A stretch of 8,441 bases of DNA from an uncultured Sphingomonadales bacterium (GCA_903958285.1 CAJBSR010000511.1:1-8441); one strand, 5' to 3'; positions 1 to 7,702 are shown, counted from the first letter of the stretch. The notes: generated by a model not told the origin, from the sequence alone. Made by a program: numbers and translations.

Positions 1-1
1 A

Positions 2-121
2 AATGTTGATGTCATGCGGAACATGGATGGTGTGTTGGCGCGCATTGTTCAAATTGCAGCGACCTTGCCTGAGCGGCGGTATACACGCACCCCAACCCCT
101 CCCTTGGAAGGGAGGGGCTAA
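2..121 (+). CDS. C-terminal end of a gene cut by the window edge, probably a DUF559-domain protein
   Basis: An open frame enters from the left edge and stops at TAA (119-121). It encodes about 39 residues beginning NVDVMRNMDGVLARIV. The pattern N-x-D/E-V-M/L-x-N-x-D/E-G-V-L-x-x-I is what I remember from the end of DUF559 proteins, a family with a restriction-endonuclease-like (VSR-related) fold, where it normally follows an RFW motif; that motif would lie outside the window. The last residues (RTPTPPLEGRG) are translated from the palindromic repeat at 96-117, so the repeat supplies the tail and the region of the stop codon. The stop is 3 nt before the dnaG start, which would permit translational coupling. 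The family call rests on a short, remembered motif; the catalytic part is not visible, and the frame could be fortuitous. Confidence 0.45.
   Translation, partial: NVDVMRNMDGVLARIVQIAATLPERRYTRTPTPPLEGRG
96..117. repeat. Perfect GC-rich palindrome, sphingomonad-type dispersed repeat
   Basis: The arms CCCCTCCCTT (96-105) and AAGGGAGGGG (108-117) are exact reverse complements around a GG centre. In RNA the realistic fold is an 8-9 bp stem closed by a 4-6 nt loop. Sequences of this form, flanked by CACCCCAA or similar, occur as short dispersed repeats in sphingomonad genomes (from memory, not checked). There is only one copy in this window. It lacks a T-tract and so is not a typical intrinsic terminator. 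It overlaps both the end of the upstream reading frame and the dnaG ribosome-binding site. Confidence 0.75.
110..116 (+). promoter_or_regulatory. dnaG ribosome-binding site inside the palindrome arm
   Basis: GGGAGGG lies 8 nt before the GTG start of dnaG and is the only good Shine-Dalgarno match there. It is formed entirely by the 3' arm of the palindrome at 96-117, so when the RNA hairpin is folded the site would be paired. This could lower dnaG translation unless ribosomes finishing the upstream frame open the hairpin. Confidence 0.6.
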
Positions 122-124
122 GTA

Positions 125-1987
125 GTGACTCTCTCCCCTGCCTGGCTCGACGAATTGCGCGCGCGGACGCAGCTCTCTGCGTTGATCGGGCGCACAGTAA
201 AAATCACGAAGGCCGGTCGGGAATTTAAGGGCTGTTGCCCGTTCCATAATGAGAAGACGCCCAGCTTTTACGTTAATGACGAAAAGGGCTTCTACCACTG
301 CTTCGGCTGTAGCGCGCACGGCGATGCAATACGCTGGATGACCGATCAGCGTGGGCTACCGTTTATGGACGCGGTCAAGGAACTGGCGGAAGCGGCCGGC
401 CTGGAGGTCCCAGCGCCAGACCCGCGTGCTGCGGAAAAGGCAGAGCGGGCCAATTCCCTTCATGACGTCATGGCAGCAGCGGCCAGTTGGTATAGTGAGC
501 AATTGCAGGGTGTTAAAGGCGGCGAAGCGCGGCAGTATCTGCAACAACGGGGCATCAAGGCCGCGACCATTTCCACATTCGGCATGGGCTATGCGCCTGA
601 CAGCCGCGGCGATCTGAAGACGGCCCTCGCCCGCTTTGGCGAGGACATGCTGATTGAGGCAGGCCTCCTCATCAAGGTTGATGAAAAGGACAGTTACGAC
701 CGGTTCCGCGGCCGCCTGATGATCCCCATCCGCGATGCGCGGGGGCGGGTCATTGCCTTTGGGGGCCGCATCTTGGGGGCTGGCGAGCCAAAATATCTCA
801 ATTCCCCGGACACCCCGCTGTTCGACAAAGGGCGGACGCTGTACAACATAGACCGGGCGGGACCTGCCAACCGCAAGACCAACCGCGTGATCGTCGTCGA
901 AGGCTATATGGACGTCATCGCGCTCGCACAGGCAGGGATTGAGGATGCGGTTGCGCCGCTCGGCACTGCGCTAACCGAACACCAGATCGCCAGGCTCTGG
1001 CGGCTGTCTGACGCGCCCATTCTCTGCTTTGATGGCGATTCAGCCGGGCAAAAGGCCTCTGTGCGGGCGATTGGCCGTGCTTTGCCCGGCTTGGCGCCCG
1101 CTTGTTCGTTGAGCTTTGTCACCCTGCCGCAAGGTCAAGATCCGGATGACCTCATCAAATCGAGCGGACGCGCTGCAATGGATGCGCTGCTCGACAAGCC
1201 GGAGGCTCTGGTCGACCGGCTTTGGCGGCACGAGCTTGAAGCCGAGCCATTGGCGACACCGGAGGCGAAAGCTGGACTAAGACAACGCCTTAGAAATCAT
1301 ACACAAGTTATTGAAAATGGCTCAGTTCGAGAACAATATGATCTCGAATTCCGGCAGCGTTTTGATGATACCTTCCGGCGCCAGGCCCAGCCCCGGTTTG
1401 AGCAGCGGCGCTTTGAACCCCGCCGTCCTGGCCAGCGTGGCGGGCGCTTCCAAGCCTATGAGGCGCCGCCGACCAACGCCACCCGATCCATAAGTGGGGG
1501 CGGCATCGATGCGATCTATGCACGCGCAATTCTGGCCGGTCTGCTCCACCATCCCACCGTCATTCTGGCCTGCGCCGAAGCCCTATCGGCACTCGCCTTG
1601 CCCGACCGGGAACTTGAAGCCTTGCGGAACATTCTTCTCGAGGCCGCCTATGACGATCCCGCGCTTGATTCTCAGGCATTGATCACCATATGCGAAAGTG
1701 GCGGTTTCGGCGGTCTTGCGGCACAGTTGGTCGATGCGAATGGGCTTGCCTTTTCCTTCACACGGCGGCAGGCAAATCCGGAGCTCGCCCGGAGGGACTT
1801 GGGGATGGCGATCGAAGCGCTCGCCGCGCGGCCGGAACTGGATGCGGCGCTGGCAGCAGCAACGGCTCGCCTCGCCGAAAACTGGGACGAAACAGGGTTT
1901 GCTGAACAAATGCGCCTGCTGGAGGCGCGCCGTGAAGCGGATGCAAAATTGGCATCGCTCGCTGAACGGGATGAGAACGGCGATTGA
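125..1987 (+). CDS. dnaG: DNA primase DnaG
   Basis: 620-residue primase that makes the RNA primers for leading-strand initiation and Okazaki fragments at the replication fork, working with the DnaB helicase. The N-terminal CHC2 zinc-binding domain is intact: C38 and H41 in CPFH, C59 and C62 in CFGC. The catalytic core follows, with the [10 protein letters not shown] motif from R193. The TOPRIM metal-binding residues are E259 in EGYMDV, D303/D305 in DGDSAG and D339/D341 in QDPDD. A flexible Arg/Gln/Pro-rich linker covers about 418-450, and the rest is the helical C-terminal region that normally contacts DnaB. It is somewhat longer than E. coli DnaG (581). The GTG start at 125 is chosen because [15 protein letters not shown] is the expected family N-terminus and a strong ribosome-binding site precedes it. 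It ends 20 nt before rpoD, consistent with a dnaG-rpoD operon. Confidence 0.97.
   Translation: MTLSPAWLDELRARTQLSALIGRTVKITKAGREFKGCCPFHNEKTPSFYVNDEKGFYHCFGCSAHGDAIRWMTDQRGLPFMDAVKELAEAAGLEVPAPDPRAAEKAERANSLHDVMAAAASWYSEQLQGVKGGEARQYLQQRGIKAATISTFGMGYAPDSRGDLKTALARFGEDMLIEAGLLIKVDEKDSYDRFRGRLMIPIRDARGRVIAFGGRILGAGEPKYLNSPDTPLFDKGRTLYNIDRAGPANRKTNRVIVVEGYMDVIALAQAGIEDAVAPLGTALTEHQIARLWRLSDAPILCFDGDSAGQKASVRAIGRALPGLAPACSLSFVTLPQGQDPDDLIKSSGRAAMDALLDKPEALVDRLWRHELEAEPLATPEAKAGLRQRLRNHTQVIENGSVREQYDLEFRQRFDDTFRRQAQPRFEQRRFEPRRPGQRGGRFQAYEAPPTNATRSISGGGIDAIYARAILAGLLHHPTVILACAEALSALALPDRELEALRNILLEAAYDDPALDSQALITICESGGFGGLAAQLVDANGLAFSFTRRQANPELARRDLGMAIEALAARPELDAALAAATARLAENWDETGFAEQMRLLEARREADAKLASLAERDENGD
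1311..1339 (+). promoter_or_regulatory. Possible internal promoter within dnaG, reading toward rpoD
   Basis: Inside dnaG, an AT-rich patch (about 1289-1345) in otherwise GC-rich coding sequence holds TTGAAA (1311-1316), a 17-nt spacer and CAATAT (1334-1339). This is close to the alphaproteobacterial housekeeping form CTTGAC-N17-CTATAT. An alternative -10, TATGAT at 1337-1342, would give a 20-nt spacer. In E. coli a heat-shock promoter inside dnaG drives rpoD, so a promoter here has a precedent. The match is to short, degenerate motifs only. Confidence 0.3.
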
Positions 1988-2007
1988 AGAAGGGTATACC
2001 GGGTCAC

Positions 2008-4041
2008 ATGGCCAAAACTGACACTGCGGAAATGATGGACAAGGACAGCGTAGATGCCCCGCTCATCGACCTGAACGAAGCTTCAGTCAAAAAGCTGATC
2101 GCCCGCGCCAAGAAGCGTGGTTACATCACCTATGACGAGCTGAATGAAGCTCTCCCGCAGGACCAGATGTCTTCTGAGCAGATCGAAGACGTGATGGCTG
2201 CGATCAACGATATGGGCGTCAACATCGTCGAAAACGACGAAGCCGCGGAAGATGGCGAAGAGGCAGAGCCTGAAGAAGAGGTCGAAGCCGTTGATGCTGC
2301 CGACCCGATGGGCGCGCCGCAGATTGAAAAGAAGAAGGAAGTCGTCGACCGTACCGACGATCCGGTTCGCATGTACCTGCGCGAAATGGGCGCGGTTGAA
2401 CTGTTGAGCCGCGAAGGCGAAATCGCCATTGCCAAGCGCATCGAAGCTGGCCGTGACACCATGATCCTCGGCCTTTGCGAAAGCCCGATCACCTTCAACG
2501 CGATCATCGACTGGTCGACCGCGCTGAACGAAGGCACGATGCAACTACGTGAAATCCTTGATCTCGAAGCGATGCTCTCCAAGGGCCCTGCCCCTGAAGC
2601 GCTGACCGATGAGGAAGAAGACGGCGACGGCGAGATTTCTGAAAAGAACGCTGGACCTACCTACAAGGAAGAAGAAGACGTTGCCGAAGAATCCCCCGCC
2701 GATGGCGAGGAAGACGAAGACGGCATGATCGAACGTCGGATGAAGGCGGCGGCCGAAGAGGAAGAGGAAGACAATACCCTTTCCCTCGCCCAGATGGAAG
2801 AAACGCTGAAGCCCGAAGCGCTTGAACGCTTTGCGCGTATCACGTCGATCTACAAGAAGTTCGGCAAACTCCAACAGTCGCGGATGGAAGCGCTCTCGGC
2901 AGGTGACGGTTTCCCGGCCAATGACGAGAAGAAGTACCACAAGCTGCGCGAAGAGCTGACCGCCGAAGTTGAAAGCGTCCAGTTCCACAACTCCAAGATC
3001 GAGTATCTGGTTGATCAGCTGTATAGCTACAACCGTCGACTGACCGCACTGGGCGGGCAGATGCTCCGCCTGGCAGAACGTCACCGCGTCGCGCGCAAGT
3101 CGTTCCTCGACAGCTATATGGGCCATGAGCTCGACGAAAACTGGCTCGAAGGCGTCCGCGCCATCGACAAGAAATGGGCTGCGTTCGCCGAAAACGAAGG
3201 CGGCAATGTCGAGCGTATTCGCACCGAGATTTCAGAAATCGCGCAAGCGACCGGCATGTCGCTGGCTGAATTCCGTCGTATCGTGAACATGGTGCAAAAG
3301 GCGGAGCGTGAAGCGCGGATCGCCAAGAAGGAAATGGTGGAGGCGAACCTTCGCCTCGTCATCTCCATCGCGAAAAAGTACACCAACCGCGGCCTGCAAT
3401 TCCTCGACCTCATTCAGGAAGGCAATATCGGCCTGATGAAGGCCGTCGATAAGTTTGAGTACCGCCGCGGCTACAAGTTCTCGACCTACGCCACTTGGTG
3501 GATCCGTCAGGCGATCACGCGCTCCATCGCAGATCAGGCGCGCACGATCCGTATCCCGGTCCACATGATCGAAACGATCAACAAGTTGGTCCGCTGCAGC
3601 CGTCAGTTCCTCCACGAAACGGGCCGCGAGCCGACCCCGGAAGAAATGGCCGAGCGTCTGTCGATGCCGCTCGAAAAGGTTCGCAAGGTGATGAAAATCG
3701 CCAAGGAACCGATCTCGCTCGAAACGCCGATCGGCGACGAGGAAGATTCGCATCTGGGCGACTTCATTGAGGACAAGAACGCCGTCATCCCTGTCGATGC
3801 GGCTATTCAGCAGAACCTCAAGGAAACAGTCACTCGCGTCCTTGCCTCGCTCACCCCGCGTGAAGAACGCGTGCTGCGCATGCGCTTCGGCATCGGCATG
3901 AACACCGATCACACGCTGGAAGAAGTCGGCCAGCAGTTCAGCGTGACCCGTGAACGCATCCGTCAGATCGAAGCGAAGGCGCTGCGGAAGCTCAAGCATC
4001 CGAGCCGGTCCCGCAAGATGCGGTCCTTCCTCGACCAATAA
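2008..4041 (+). CDS. rpoD: RNA polymerase sigma factor RpoD (sigma-70)
   Basis: 677-residue primary sigma factor, which directs RNA polymerase to housekeeping promoters. Domains in order: region 1.1 (about 20-78, ending in MGVNIVEND); an acidic linker; region 1.2 (about 116-150, [11 protein letters not shown]); a long non-conserved insert with Glu/Asp-rich runs (about 205-260); region 2 from E442 ([18 protein letters not shown], then [15 protein letters not shown] and the -10 recognition segment); region 3 (about 525-590); and region 4 from L615 ([16 protein letters not shown]) with the -35-binding helix-turn-helix [20 protein letters not shown]. The ATG at 2008 is preferred. An in-frame TTG at 1984 overlaps the dnaG stop and would add eight residues (LKKGIPGH) that do not look like a sigma-factor N-terminus. 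The nearest Shine-Dalgarno-like run, GAAGGG (1989-1994), is rather far upstream of the ATG. A strong terminator follows within 5 nt. Confidence 0.97.
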   Translation: MAKTDTAEMMDKDSVDAPLIDLNEASVKKLIARAKKRGYITYDELNEALPQDQMSSEQIEDVMAAINDMGVNIVENDEAAEDGEEAEPEEEVEAVDAADPMGAPQIEKKKEVVDRTDDPVRMYLREMGAVELLSREGEIAIAKRIEAGRDTMILGLCESPITFNAIIDWSTALNEGTMQLREILDLEAMLSKGPAPEALTDEEEDGDGEISEKNAGPTYKEEEDVAEESPADGEEDEDGMIERRMKAAAEEEEEDNTLSLAQMEETLKPEALERFARITSIYKKFGKLQQSRMEALSAGDGFPANDEKKYHKLREELTAEVESVQFHNSKIEYLVDQLYSYNRRLTALGGQMLRLAERHRVARKSFLDSYMGHELDENWLEGVRAIDKKWAAFAENEGGNVERIRTEISEIAQATGMSLAEFRRIVNMVQKAEREARIAKKEMVEANLRLVISIAKKYTNRGLQFLDLIQEGNIGLMKAVDKFEYRRGYKFSTYATWWIRQAITRSIADQARTIRIPVHMIETINKLVRCSRQFLHETGREPTPEEMAERLSMPLEKVRKVMKIAKEPISLETPIGDEEDSHLGDFIEDKNAVIPVDAAIQQNLKETVTRVLASLTPREERVLRMRFGIGMNTDHTLEEVGQQFSVTRERIRQIEAKALRKLKHPSRSRKMRSFLDQ

Positions 4042-4043
4042 TC

Positions 4044-4072
4044 AAGCGGGGCCTTCGGGCCCCGTTTTTTTT
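4044..4072 (+). terminator. Intrinsic terminator after rpoD
   Basis: A 7-bp stem CGGGGCC / GGCCCCG (4047-4053 / 4058-4064) with a stable TTCG tetraloop is followed directly by eight T residues (4065-4072). The A residues before the stem can extend pairing into the T-tract. It starts 2 nt after the rpoD stop and marks the end of the dnaG-rpoD transcript. Confidence 0.93.
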
Positions 4073-4083
4073 GGGGGCAGAAG

Positions 4084-4842
4084 ATGACAGGGTTTAACGA
4101 CAAGACCGTCATTGTGACGGGCGCTGCAACCGGCATCGGACGGGCAACCGCGAAAACATTTGCAGATATGGGCGCTAAGGTCGTCCTCGCAGATATTGCC
4201 GTCGAAGCAGGTGAAGCCACCGCCCATGACATTGTTTCTGGGGGCGGAAAGGCAATTTTCGTTGCCGCCAATGTCGGCAAGACGGACCAAGTTGATGCAC
4301 TTGTGGCCAAGACCGTTGGCCATTTTGGAAGGCTCGACATCGCGGTCAACAATGCCGGGATCGCCCCGAGAGGCGCCCCCATTGCCGAGATGACGGAAGA
4401 AGATTGGGACCGCACCATAGAGGTCAATCTCAAGGGCGTCTGGGCTTGCCTGAAGTATGAATGCGCGCAGATGCTGAAACAAGGCGATGGCGGCGCTATC
4501 GTCAACATCTCGTCCGTGATGGCTTTGGTCAGCGGGCCAGGTCTTGCCTCCTATTCAGCCTCAAAGTCCGGCGTGTTGGGCCTGACGCGCGCGGCCGCCA
4601 TCGATTATGCCCGTGCGGGCATCCGCGTGAACGCCATTTGCCCGGGCGGCATTGGGGGCACCGAAATCACGAGCGCGCCGGAAAACAAGGCTGACATGGA
4701 CCAGATGGCGCAGATGACGCCCATGGGACTACTTGGTGTGCCGCAGGACATTGCCAGCACCATCCTTTGGCTGTGCAGCGGGAACGCAGGCTTTGTGACC
4801 GGCCAGTCGATCGCCGTCGATGGGGGTTATTCTATCTGGTAG
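4084..4842 (+). CDS. SDR-family NAD(P)-dependent oxidoreductase
   Basis: 252-residue classical short-chain dehydrogenase/reductase, expected to be a cytoplasmic tetramer that interconverts alcohols and ketones. Motifs: cofactor-binding TGAATGIG (12-19); D37 after the second beta strand, which usually indicates a preference for NAD(H); NNAG (89-92); and the catalytic set N115, S144, Y157 and K161 (YSASK). The end FVTGQSIAVDGGYSIW is standard for the family. The substrate cannot be read from sequence: FabG-like reductase, sugar dehydrogenase and cyclic-alcohol dehydrogenase are all possible. The start is 11 nt after the T-tract of the rpoD terminator, with only a weak GGGGGCAGAAG as ribosome-binding site. 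No separate promoter fits in the gap, so transcription must come from read-through or from a promoter inside the end of rpoD. It is convergent with rplQ across a shared terminator. Confidence 0.93.
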   Translation: MTGFNDKTVIVTGAATGIGRATAKTFADMGAKVVLADIAVEAGEATAHDIVSGGGKAIFVAANVGKTDQVDALVAKTVGHFGRLDIAVNNAGIAPRGAPIAEMTEEDWDRTIEVNLKGVWACLKYECAQMLKQGDGGAIVNISSVMALVSGPGLASYSASKSGVLGLTRAAAIDYARAGIRVNAICPGGIGGTEITSAPENKADMDQMAQMTPMGLLGVPQDIASTILWLCSGNAGFVTGQSIAVDGGYSIW

Positions 4843-4881
4843 GAACCCGCCGACAAAGGACGGTTGCCTCACACGACAACA

Positions 4882-4911
4882 AAAAAGCCCCGCATTTCTG
4901 CGGGGCTTTTT
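4882..4911. terminator. Bidirectional terminator between the SDR gene and rplQ
   Basis: GCCCCGCA (4887-4894) and TGCGGGGC (4899-4906) form a perfect 8-bp stem with a TTTC loop. It is flanked by A5 on one side and T5 on the other, so it reads as an intrinsic terminator on either strand. It lies 39 nt after the oxidoreductase stop on the plus strand and 24 nt after the rplQ stop on the minus strand, and can serve both. Confidence 0.93.
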
Positions 4912-4935
4912 GCTTCGCCGGTTGGCAAAAGCTGC

Positions 4936-5358
4936 TTAGGCAGCTTCGTCCATATCTTCCGACGTGTAGACCGGACCAGAATCCTGACCCTTGGCGCTCA
5001 CGTCACGATCAACGAATTCGATGATGGCGATGGGAGCAGCGTCAGAGGCGCGGATGCCGGCCTTAATGACGCGGGTATAGCCGCCGTTGCGGTCCTTGTA
5101 ACGCTCGGCAAGAACGTCAAACAGCTTGATCAGCTGCGCATCGTTCAAAAGACGGGCATGCGCCAGACGACGGTTGGACAGGCCACCCTTCTTCGCCAGC
5201 GTGATCAGCTTTTCAACATACGGACGCAGTTCCTTCGCCTTAGCGAGGGTCGTGGTGATCTGTTCGTGCTTGATAAGCGCTGCCGACATATTGCGGAACA
5301 GGGCAATACGGTGGGCCGAGGTGCGCTGAAGCTTACGGCCGCCACTACGATGTCTCAT
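4936..5358 (-). CDS. rplQ: 50S ribosomal protein L17
   Basis: 140-residue L17, a large-subunit protein located near the peptide exit region. The N-terminus [20 protein letters not shown] and the following [14 protein letters not shown] and [20 protein letters not shown] are diagnostic. It is slightly longer than E. coli L17 (127), the extra residues being a C-terminal acidic tail ending [11 protein letters not shown]. The start is supported by an AAGGAAG Shine-Dalgarno sequence about 6 nt before the ATG. It is the last gene of the alpha operon, separated from rpoA by an unusually long 205-nt gap and followed by the shared terminator at 4882-4911. Confidence 0.97.
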   Translation of the reverse strand: MRHRSGGRKLQRTSAHRIALFRNMSAALIKHEQITTTLAKAKELRPYVEKLITLAKKGGLSNRRLAHARLLNDAQLIKLFDVLAERYKDRNGGYTRVIKAGIRASDAAPIAIIEFVDRDVSAKGQDSGPVYTSEDMDEAA

Positions 5359-5563
5359 TCTAACTTCCTTTTCGTTCGTCAGGGGGCCGTGTGAGGTACC
5401 CCTAGCCAGGCGGTGTTATGGGCCACCGCCCTTTGCCCTTATCCACGTCCGGTCCGTCACGGGAGTAAATCCCGTGACGTCAGAGGCCATATTGGCCGCT
5501 GGCCGACCGATCGCGTTCGCTTTGCGAACCGCCGCGCTACTGCGCTGCACGGCTCGCTTCGGC
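5359..5563 (-). other. Hairpin-rich spacer between rpoA and rplQ
   Basis: This 205-nt intra-operon gap shows no convincing gene. It holds several inverted repeats, each checked base by base: 5409-5430 (7-bp arms GGCGGTG/CACCGCC, 8-nt loop), 5455-5479 (10-bp arms, listed separately), 5485-5497 (GGCCA-TAT-TGGCC) and 5515-5529 (GTTCGC-TTT-GCGAAC). None is followed by a T-tract in the direction of transcription, so these are not typical terminators. The rplQ ribosome-binding site lies at the left end. Possible roles are mRNA processing, stability or control of the rpoA:rplQ ratio; this is inference. Confidence 0.6.
5455..5479. repeat. 10-bp perfect inverted repeat in the rpoA-rplQ gap
   Basis: CGTCACGGGA (5455-5464) and TCCCGTGACG (5470-5479) are exact reverse complements around a 5-nt loop. 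This is the strongest RNA stem in the spacer. On the coding (minus) strand no T-run follows it. Confidence 0.8.
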
Positions 5564-6628
5564 TTACCCAAGCAGCTCTTGCTCGAGCTTCTTGGCCATG
5601 TCTTCGATGTTCTCGGGCGGCCATCCGGGGATGTCCATGCCGAGACGCAGGCCCATGGACGACAGCACTTCCTTGATTTCGTTCAAGGACTTGCGGCCGA
5701 AGTTCGGCGTGCGGAGCATTTCGGCTTCGGTCTTTTGAACCAGATCGCCAATGTAGATGATGTTGTCGTTCTTGAGGCAGTTTGCCGAACGGACCGACAA
5801 TTCCAACTCATCTACCTTCTTGAGAAGGAAACGGTTGATCTGGTTGGAGTCGCTCGACGATTCCGGCGCACTTGAAGGTGCGGCCATACCGATAAGCTGC
5901 GACGACTGGGCCAGAGCTTCGTCGAAGTGGACGAAGAGTTGCAGCTGGTCCTGAAGGATGCGCGCAGCATAAGCGACAGCATCATCCGGGGTCACTGTGC
6001 CATCGGTTTCGATGGTCAGCGTCAGCTTGTCATAGTCCAATTCCTGGCCGACGCGGGTGTTTTCCACCTTGTACGAGACCTGACGGACCGGCGAGTAGAG
6101 CGCATCAACCGGGATAAGGCCGATGGGCGCGTCTGCCGGACGGTTCGATGCGGCAGGGACGTAACCCTTACCGACGTCAGCCGTCAGTTCCATGTTGAGC
6201 GTCGCGCCCTGATCGAGATGGCAGATGATCAGGTCCGGGTTCATCACTTCGATGTCGCCCGAAACCGCAATATCGCCAGCCTTCACATCAGCCGGGCCGG
6301 TGGCCGAAAGCTGAAGACGCTTCGGGCCATCACCCTGCATGCGCAGTGCAATCTGCTTCACGTTCAGGACGATGTCCGTCACGTCTTCGCGGACGCCGGC
6401 AAGGCTCGAAAATTCGTGCAGGACGTTTTCGATCTTGATCGACGTTACGGCCGCACCCTGAAGCGACGAGAGCAGAACGCGACGCAGCGCGTTGCCCAAA
6501 GTCAGACCAAAGCCGCGTTCCAGCGGTTCAGCGACAAAGGTCGCCTTGCGCAGCGGATCGCCACTGGTCTTCTTTTCCAGAGTGTCGGGCTTTTTAAGTT
6601 CCTGCCAGTTCTTGAGATTAACTGCCAC
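5564..6628 (-). CDS. rpoA: DNA-directed RNA polymerase alpha subunit
   Basis: 354-residue alpha subunit. The dimer nucleates assembly of RNA polymerase, and the C-terminal domain touches UP elements and activators. The N-terminal domain carries the dimerisation/assembly signature [14 protein letters not shown] (37-50). A Ser/Pro-rich linker (around [16 protein letters not shown]) leads to the alpha-CTD, where R280 in [11 protein letters not shown] corresponds to the DNA-contacting R265 of E. coli. The helical end reads [19 protein letters not shown]. The length is typical for alphaproteobacteria, slightly longer than E. coli (329). The start is GTG, chosen because [14 protein letters not shown] is the family N-terminus and AAGGGGAA lies about 5 nt upstream. 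It is the third gene of the alpha operon. Confidence 0.98.
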   Translation of the reverse strand: MAVNLKNWQELKKPDTLEKKTSGDPLRKATFVAEPLERGFGLTLGNALRRVLLSSLQGAAVTSIKIENVLHEFSSLAGVREDVTDIVLNVKQIALRMQGDGPKRLQLSATGPADVKAGDIAVSGDIEVMNPDLIICHLDQGATLNMELTADVGKGYVPAASNRPADAPIGLIPVDALYSPVRQVSYKVENTRVGQELDYDKLTLTIETDGTVTPDDAVAYAARILQDQLQLFVHFDEALAQSSQLIGMAAPSSAPESSSDSNQINRFLLKKVDELELSVRSANCLKNDNIIYIGDLVQKTEAEMLRTPNFGRKSLNEIKEVLSSMGLRLGMDIPGWPPENIEDMAKKLEQELLG

Positions 6629-6687
6629 GGTGTTCCCCTTGGGGTTGGGTGGAAAGCGCGTCCGCCAGCCACCGATTGAAACTTGTT

Positions 6688-6714
6688 ACCGGGCCCACGT
6701 CATGCAGACCCGGT
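6688..6714. repeat. Weak inverted repeat in the rpsK-rpoA gap
   Basis: ACCGGG (6688-6693) and CCCGGT (6709-6714) are complementary around a 15-nt loop, in the 96-nt space between rpsK and rpoA. No T-tract follows. The stem is short for such a loop and may be chance. I see nothing else in this gap apart from the rpoA ribosome-binding site. Confidence 0.3.
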
Positions 6715-6724
6715 GGAAGCCGAA

Positions 6725-7114
6725 TTAGACGCGGCGACGCTTCGACGGACGAACGCCGTTGTGCGGGATCGACGTCACGTCACGGATGGCCGTGATGGTG
6801 AAGCCAACAGCCTGCAACGCGCGCAGGGCCGATTCGCGACCCGAACCCGGGCCCTTCACTTCGACTTCGAGCGTGCGGACGCCATGTTCGGCGGCCTTCT
6901 TGCCCGCGTCTTCAGCAGCAACCTGAGCGGCATAAGGCGTCGACTTGCGGCTGCCCTTGAAGCCCATCTGCCCAGCTGACGACCACGCAATGGCATTGCC
7001 CTGCGCGTCGGTGATGGTGATCATGGTGTTGTTGAAGCTTGCGTTGACGTGCGCGACGCCAGACGTGATGTTTTTGCGTTCCCGCCGACGAAGGCGCTGT
7101 GGTTCGCGTGCCAT
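6725..7114 (-). CDS. rpsK: 30S ribosomal protein S11
   Basis: 129-residue S11, a platform protein of the small subunit that lines the E-site/mRNA exit region and contacts 16S rRNA. Diagnostic segments are [16 protein letters not shown] (21-36), [14 protein letters not shown] (51-64), the glycine-rich [14 protein letters not shown] (87-100) and the basic end [14 protein letters not shown]. Many family members end HNGCRPPKRRRV; the Val and Ser here are mild variants. Length is standard. The ATG is preceded by AGGA about 7 nt upstream. It is the second gene of the alpha operon, 85 nt after rpsM. Confidence 0.98.
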   Translation of the reverse strand: MAREPQRLRRRERKNITSGVAHVNASFNNTMITITDAQGNAIAWSSAGQMGFKGSRKSTPYAAQVAAEDAGKKAAEHGVRTLEVEVKGPGSGRESALRALQAVGFTITAIRDVTSIPHNGVRPSKRRRV

Positions 7115-7160
7115 AAGGAAATCCTGACTTTATCTCGAATGCTGAAACAGCGGTGAGGAG

Positions 7161-7202
7161 TAATTTTTGCCGGACAGCCCCCCCGGACTGTCCCAAAAAT
7201 TA
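7161..7202. repeat. Long interrupted hairpin covering the rpsM stop codon
   Basis: TAATTTTTG (7161-7169) pairs exactly with CAAAAATTA (7194-7202). Inside it GGACAG (7172-7177) pairs with CTGTCC (7188-7193). This gives 15 bp interrupted only by a 2-nt bulge, closed by a C7-containing 10-nt loop. The rpsM TAA stop (7200-7202, minus strand) is part of the outer arm. The T-run is in the 5' arm in either direction and nothing T-rich follows the stem, so it is not a normal intrinsic terminator. It may affect mRNA stability or the S13:S11 balance. Confidence 0.7.
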
Positions 7203-7568
7203 CTTCTTCTTACCTGCGATCGGCTTGGCCTTGCCCTTACGGGTGCGCGCATTTGTGTGCGTGCGCTGGCCACGAACCGGAAGACCCTTACGATGACGAA
7301 GGCCACGATAGGACGCGAGGTCCATCAGGCGCTTGATGTTCATCGAGGTTTCGCGACGAAGATCGCCTTCCACCGTGTAATCGGCGTCGATCGCTTCGCG
7401 GATGTGCAGGACTTCTGTGTCCGACAGATCCTGAACGCGACGGGCTTCATCGATGTTCAGCTTGGTGACGATTTCCTTGGCTTTGGCCTGGCCAATACCA
7501 TGGATATACTGAAGCGCGATCAAAACGCGCTTATTAGTCGGGATGTTAACACCCGCAATACGTGCCAT
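7200..7568 (-). CDS. rpsM: 30S ribosomal protein S13
   Basis: 122-residue S13, a head protein of the small subunit that contacts the P-site tRNA and the large subunit through intersubunit bridges. [14 protein letters not shown] (1-14), the helix-hairpin-helix-like [13 protein letters not shown] and the basic tail [19 protein letters not shown] with [10 protein letters not shown] are diagnostic. The frame is open 38 codons further upstream, but the start at 7568 is chosen because MARIAGVN is the universal N-terminus and AGGAG sits about 10 nt before it. It is the first gene of the alpha operon here. Upstream lies a divergent peroxiredoxin gene, not adk or secY. Confidence 0.98.
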   Translation of the reverse strand: MARIAGVNIPTNKRVLIALQYIHGIGQAKAKEIVTKLNIDEARRVQDLSDTEVLHIREAIDADYTVEGDLRRETSMNIKRLMDLASYRGLRHRKGLPVRGQRTHTNARTRKGKAKPIAGKKK

Positions 7569-7702
7569 TTTTAAGTTTCTCCTGCTCCACAAGCCAGCGG
7601 GCAAGGCCGGCCTATCTCGACGCTGTGACACCCATTTCAACGCAGAAACACGACGAGCGCGAGAAAGCGTCGCCGTGAACACGGTGATATGGGATGTGCT
7701 TC

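Noticed and set aside
2610..2790. Glu/Asp-rich runs in RpoD as a possible repeat expansion or inserted domain
   Set aside because: The non-conserved region between regions 1.2 and 2 of primary sigma factors is normally acidic and variable in length.
2083..3126. Long minus-strand reading frames opposite rpoD
   Set aside because: They are antisense to a strongly conserved gene and arise from its GC- and GAA/GAG-rich codons; no recognisable domains.
5416..5490. Small minus-strand reading frame (24 codons, ATG at 5490) in the rpoA-rplQ gap
   Set aside because: No Shine-Dalgarno sequence, very short, and it runs through the inverted repeats; better explained as spacer RNA.
5927..6679. 250-codon plus-strand reading frame opposite rpoA
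   Set aside because: Mirror frame of rpoA with no family resemblance or ribosome-binding site.
7569..7682. 38-codon N-terminal extension of rpsM
   Set aside because: MARIAGVN is the universal S13 start with a good ribosome-binding site; the extension has no family resemblance and overlaps the leader region.
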